A stretch of DNA of 64,000 nucleotides. Source: Diospyros lotus (taxonomy: Eukaryota > Streptophyta > Magnoliopsida > Ericales > Ebenaceae). The DNA is taken from positions 15,638,753-15,702,752 of the forward strand of contig NC_068349.1 of assembly GCF_014633365.1 (NCBI RefSeq). The letters are read 5' to 3'. The position numbers and the translations under genes were made by a program. The notes below the pieces were generated by a model. The model worked only from the letters and a program-made list of their open reading frames with translations, was not told the origin of the DNA and searched no databases. This document shows positions 59,978 through 64,000 of this stretch, piece after piece (within the stretch, counting starts at the first letter, position 1; each line of letters opens with the position of its first letter).

Positions 59978-62136
59978 GTGCTGTAAATTTGTCAAGTGTT
60001 CCCCCGGTGCATATTTTTAACGAATAAATATAAGTGGGTGAATTTTTTTCTAAAAATAAATAGTAAATGAATGATCAATAATATTAATAATAATGGTTTT
60101 GAGGGTAAAATTATCCAAGAGAAAAAATAGTAAGTCAAACTATAAATAAGCCAAATGAATAGTAAAAAGATAGACTTTTGGGAGAACAAGCAGTAGAAGA
60201 AATGGGAAGATATGTTGTTCCCAGAATGCTGAATTTTTTCCCGGAAGGCTGGATCCTCTTCCCAGACTCACATCCTTCCCGAAGACACATTTTTATTGGA
60301 ATATAACAACAAGGCTTTCCTCTTAGCTACCTACACTCACATCCTTCCCGAAGACACATTCTCCCCAAAATAACCTCAAGGATTTCCATCCCGACTACAC
60401 GCACTCACATTTTTTTAGGATGGCTTTCCTTCTTGGATGCAATTTTTCCTCCTGCGAGGCCTTTCTTCCCGGAATCCATTCACTCCTAACTATCCTCATT
60501 TCCTTCCCAAACTGCTTCATTTCTTTCGCGTGCCGCTGCTAGCAACCTACATGGCCTCGTTCCCGAATGTAGCATCATTCCTAGAATGGTCGCGCTCTGT
60601 GGCGCCCCCAATCCCATCTCGTGGTGGTACCCCCAAAACAACACTGTTTCATGCCCAAAGGTTGTTGCTTCCAAAAATTCCACCGCTGCCTCCCTCGCGA
60701 CCTGCCAAATGAGACCCCTTCCTCGCGCTTACAACCACCAAGCTATGAGCTCTCTCACTTATGTATGCGAAAAGATTAATTTTATACTAATCCAACTCCC
60801 AATTTTTGAAATAACACTTAGACCCTAAAAATTTTTAAAAACTCTCAATCACCTCCCTATTCACACATTGCAACCCACATGCATGTAAGCACACGTGGGC
60901 ACTCTTGACTAAGCTACATGGCTGCCACTAATTCAATTCTCCCCAACTCGCCTCTTTTCAATTAGGCTGCACATGGATGTTCCATGCATTATATGGTGTC
61001 TTGCAATCTTTAATTGGGTGTAATCCCTGACGACATCTGGTAAATGCACTATAAACGACCCTCTCCCACGGAGAAAAATACATATTTTATATTCATTTAT
61101 TGCATTCTTTATTGTGTAGCCGGCGAAACCTCCGCGAGTTCCCTCGGATAACTATTTTTCTTCTTATATTGACTTAAGTAAAAAAAAGGCATACATGAGT
61201 GAGGTATCCCCTCATGCCTTCTAACTTATTCTTGTAAGTGCAGTTATGCCCTAGACATATAGGAAGTTACTATCAAATGGATTAATCCTATATCAGAAAT
61301 GCACCCAGGGGCTTATTTGAGATTCCAACCAGACAATCAGAGACCGGAGCCACCCACCACATATTTTCATGAGCAAACACTTGTCAGTTGTTCGTCTCGT
61401 TTCACCATGGATGTTGTGTTCTCGTACTACAAATCTCAATTGTTGTATTTTGGCAACAACATATCTTTATTGACCTTAATGACTCCACATTCACCAATGT
61501 AAATCCAACTTCATCTAAATCTATTTGTGCCAAAATTGCATGCATATTAACTTATCATAATGAAAATCTAATATTCCGATCTAACAATAGAATATCATAT
61601 TTAAAAATAACAAATATAAAGGTCAAATAATGTCAAACGATCGATAAATAAATCTCAATAGAAAATATACCAAAATATCGAATCTAGGCAACAAATTTGA
61701 GTAAAAACAAATCTGGATTTGTCTGGAAGATTTATCAGATCTAGAGTGGGCTAATAGGTCGGGTCAAACCAGATCTAGAGTAGATTTGGGTAAGGATATG
61801 GGTAAGAAGCTAAAGTTTCTTTAATGACAAAGACTTGAAGACGATGATAAAGGATCTATAACAACAGTCGGTGAAGGGCAAGGAAGGTCAATGGTCATCG
61901 GTGATGCAAGGATAGCTACTATGGCAAGGCCGATGATAAAGGAAGGCCATGGGATGGTCTGCAATGGCTGTTCCAAAAGCAAAAAAATCAACGATAGCAA
62001 CTACGACGACGGCTGAGGCAATGTGGTCAACGGCGACGATGGCAGCAACAACTAGAAACCCTAGCTAAAAATATGATGCAGAACTTGTAGATTTAACAAT
62101 TGAGATTTGCCAAAAGCTTATGATTTGATTCAACGA
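59978..62136. other. Non-coding stretch with a CCCGAAG-rich patch
   Basis: At 60225-60420 CCTTCCCGAAGACACATT occurs twice 80 bp apart, next to CCCGGAAGGCTGG, resembling the CCGAAGGCTGG units of MULE array 3. The frame at 60437-60712 has no recognisable family. 60830-61800 shows nothing. 61860-62060 is a CGACG/GGCAA-rich low-complexity piece, possibly a decayed leader of the LTR element to its right. Confidence 0.4.
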
Positions 62137-62147
62137 CTTTGATACCA
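62137..62147 (-). other. Candidate retroelement primer-binding site
   Basis: On the minus strand TGGTATCAAAG matches 10 of 11 bases of the Met-tRNA site TGGTATCAGAG. It directly follows, in that orientation, the LTR-like repeat at 62148-62560. Confidence 0.6.
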
Positions 62148-62560
62148 ATTTTTTAAGATTTTAGATTGAAAACAAACCACGATCAAATCATCAATTACAT
62201 ACACAAACACAGAATTTTACGTGAAAAATTCAAATCGGGAAAAACAGGAGTAAAAAGAACAAAATATTACTATGATGATATTAATACAATAATAGTGATA
62301 TAACTTTAATAATTTTAGGATATTGAGTACTTATTTATAAACCTAATACTCATATAATGTATATAAAAAATTATATTCTAATTAGAAGATAAGTTAAGAG
62401 GATAAATCTTTAATTAAGATAAAACCCAATCACAATCGAATTTGACATTCTAATCATAGTTAAATTCGAAATCCCAATCTAAGATAAATTTGAATTACGG
62501 GTCACAATTATAATAGCATTAAAATCAAACAAGTATTTCATTTTATATATCAAAAATCAC
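62148..62560 (-). repeat. Dispersed repeat copy B (LTR next to a primer site)
   Basis: Same orientation and high similarity to 33310-33730. Its position beside the primer site suggests a 5' LTR on the minus strand. The outer border is unresolved, and gag-pol is not seen to its left. Confidence 0.6.
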
Positions 62561-62954
62561 AGTAATTGCTCTTTTAACTCAACTTTGATATATATGTAAT
62601 AATAACAAGGGTCTTTACTCAAAAGTATTAATTAAAGGTAATTTATTAACTCATAAAACCAAATAGTATATTCAAAACCTCCTTAATTGACGTCTTCGCT
62701 GGACCAAAAATTCTATACTAATCAATCTTATCCAAGTCAAATTCAAAATACGGTCCTAACTTGCACCCGCACAATAATGATCCATTCATAACAGTACGAA
62801 AAGACAAATAATATATAACTTATAAACTACCAAAATTAATATAAGATTAAGTCCTGTTCAACTTTCCTTTAATTTGGTCGATGGTTCAGTTTCCTACTAA
62901 TTCCAATGGGCATGAGGTTTGACGGGGCGCCGACAGAAAAAACAACTGTTTAAT

Positions 62955-63970
62955 ATATGGGTTACAAATATATTTTTATTCCTTAATTTGAGGGGATCAA
63001 TTGTGCTTCTCAAGTTATTAAAACAGACCTATTACACCTTTTAAATTTTAAAATTTTGTGCATGACATACATGCGTTTGGATAAAATTTTACATTAATAT
63101 AATATATATTAATAAATTATACATAATTATTTTATCTTTAATAAATTATACATAATTATTGATCAAAATTTTATATTAATATATACACACAGTGTCGGCC
63201 GTCACATTTTCCTTTACTATCAGCCACCTTCTTTTTTTTTTCTTTCTTCATTGCTAGTGGCCTTGGCCGCCAGCTTATTGTCTTTAATGGTAGTTTCCCC
63301 CTTTCTTCGCCTTCTTCTTATTCTCCTTTTGATTGATTGACCATTACAAACCCACAAATGGATCATTCGCCATGAAACCCGATCGGGTTTCACCATCGAC
63401 CGCCATCTTCCTCTTCGCTGCCACTAGCCATCTCCTTTTCTTCTTCTTCTTTCATCGCCAGTAGCTTTGGCAATAAATTATATACATATATATATATATT
63501 ATACAAAGTAACATATATACAAGAAATTATATGTTTATCAAAACTCAATCGATTAATTTATTTGAGGAATCGATTTCACACACAACAACATATATATATA
63601 TATATATATACATATACAATGACGGGCTGGACACTGACGATGGAAGCGTGGACGACGAACGACGGGGATAGAGAAGTTGAGGATGAGTTTGGGAAGAGAA
63701 GGTAGAGAGATGAGAGACCCATTTCATCCCTCGACGAATGACAGGGATGGAGAAGTTGAGGATGACTTTGGAAAGAGAAGGTAGAGAGAGGAGAGACCCA
63801 TTTCATCCCTCACTCTCCTCAACTGCATGTGATTTAACGCGTGGTGTTACCTGGATGATGAGGTGCATGATTAGTCCAAGATTTTGATTTGAAGAGAGTA
63901 ATAGATCCCTTTTATAACTTGAGGGAGACGATCAATTTTTCCTCAAATTAAAGGGTATAAATGGTTAAAC
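62955..63970. mobile_element. Inverted-repeat element, about 1 kb
   Basis: The left stretch has CCTTAATTTGAGGGGATCAA followed by CTCAAGTTAT and CTATTACACC. It matches the reverse complement of the right end: CCTTTAATTTGAGGAAAAAT, then CTCAAGTTAT and CTATTACTCTC. Imperfect arms of about 65-75 bp. No target duplication was confirmed and no coding sequence seen. (TA)n runs lie at 63490 and 63590-63610. Confidence 0.5.
63652..63810. repeat. 79-bp tandem duplication
   Basis: Two adjacent units, each ending GAGACCCATTTCATCCCTC, about 90% identical, are separated by a boundary near 63731. Both lie inside the 62955-63970 element. Confidence 0.85.
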
Positions 63971-64000
63971 GGGTTAAGTTCATAGACATGGATGCGTTTT

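Overview
The window is nuclear DNA of a flowering plant. It contains introns with GT/AG borders, a conserved plant membrane-lipid gene, and plant-type LTR, LINE, MULE, hAT, Harbinger-like and Helitron elements. It is AT-rich and almost entirely repetitive outside one gene. I cannot name the species. There is no bacterial gene layout, rRNA, tRNA or CRISPR array that I can see.

Region 1 (1-9000, minus strand) is the 5' half of a lysophospholipid acyltransferase gene (MBOAT family, LPLAT1/LPCAT1-like). Four exons can be placed to the base; the catalytic 3' exons lie beyond the left edge. Its introns hold a TAA-flanked MITE, two head-to-tail related MITEs, an LTR-like piece and two LINE remnants in opposite orientations.

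Region 2 (9000-16650) is intergenic, with an hAT-type MITE, another inverted-repeat element and a 2.7 kb solo LTR.

Region 3 (about 16650-29500) is a decayed minus-strand Ty3/gypsy element of chromovirus type. It is split twice: by a 1.7 kb solo LTR packed with TTTCGAAA palindromes, and by a second solo LTR inside its RNase H. The second LTR itself carries a 5.1 kb Ty1/copia element. A separate 2.3 kb solo LTR lies just beyond (29940-32224).

Region 4 (33809-59977) is a single decayed LINE copy, marked by a 19-bp target duplication 26 kb apart. Three insertion clusters split it: (i) an LTR-like element hosting a Helitron with an AT-rich tandem array; (ii) a solo LTR hosting a second LTR of the same family; (iii) a long-inverted-repeat MULE, in whose very end sits a 7.4 kb MULE with its own TIRs and 9-bp target duplication.

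The 7.4 kb MULE (46501-53920) is the most interesting object. It carries two convergent genes: a plant mobile domain (PMD/MAIN-like) gene and a transposase with FAR1-type zinc finger, MULE DDE, SWIM and OTU-like protease regions. Both reading frames can be traced end to end through all introns. They are broken only by point changes: one stop in PMD, two stops in the transposase, and the OTU catalytic Cys replaced by Tyr. Its 5' UTR intron and transposase intron 1 hold arrays of near-perfect CCGAA/TTCGG palindromes.

Region 5 (59978-64000) holds no gene I can support. It has a CCCGAAG-rich patch, a primer-binding site plus LTR related to one at 33.3 kb, and a 1 kb inverted-repeat element containing a 79-bp tandem duplication.
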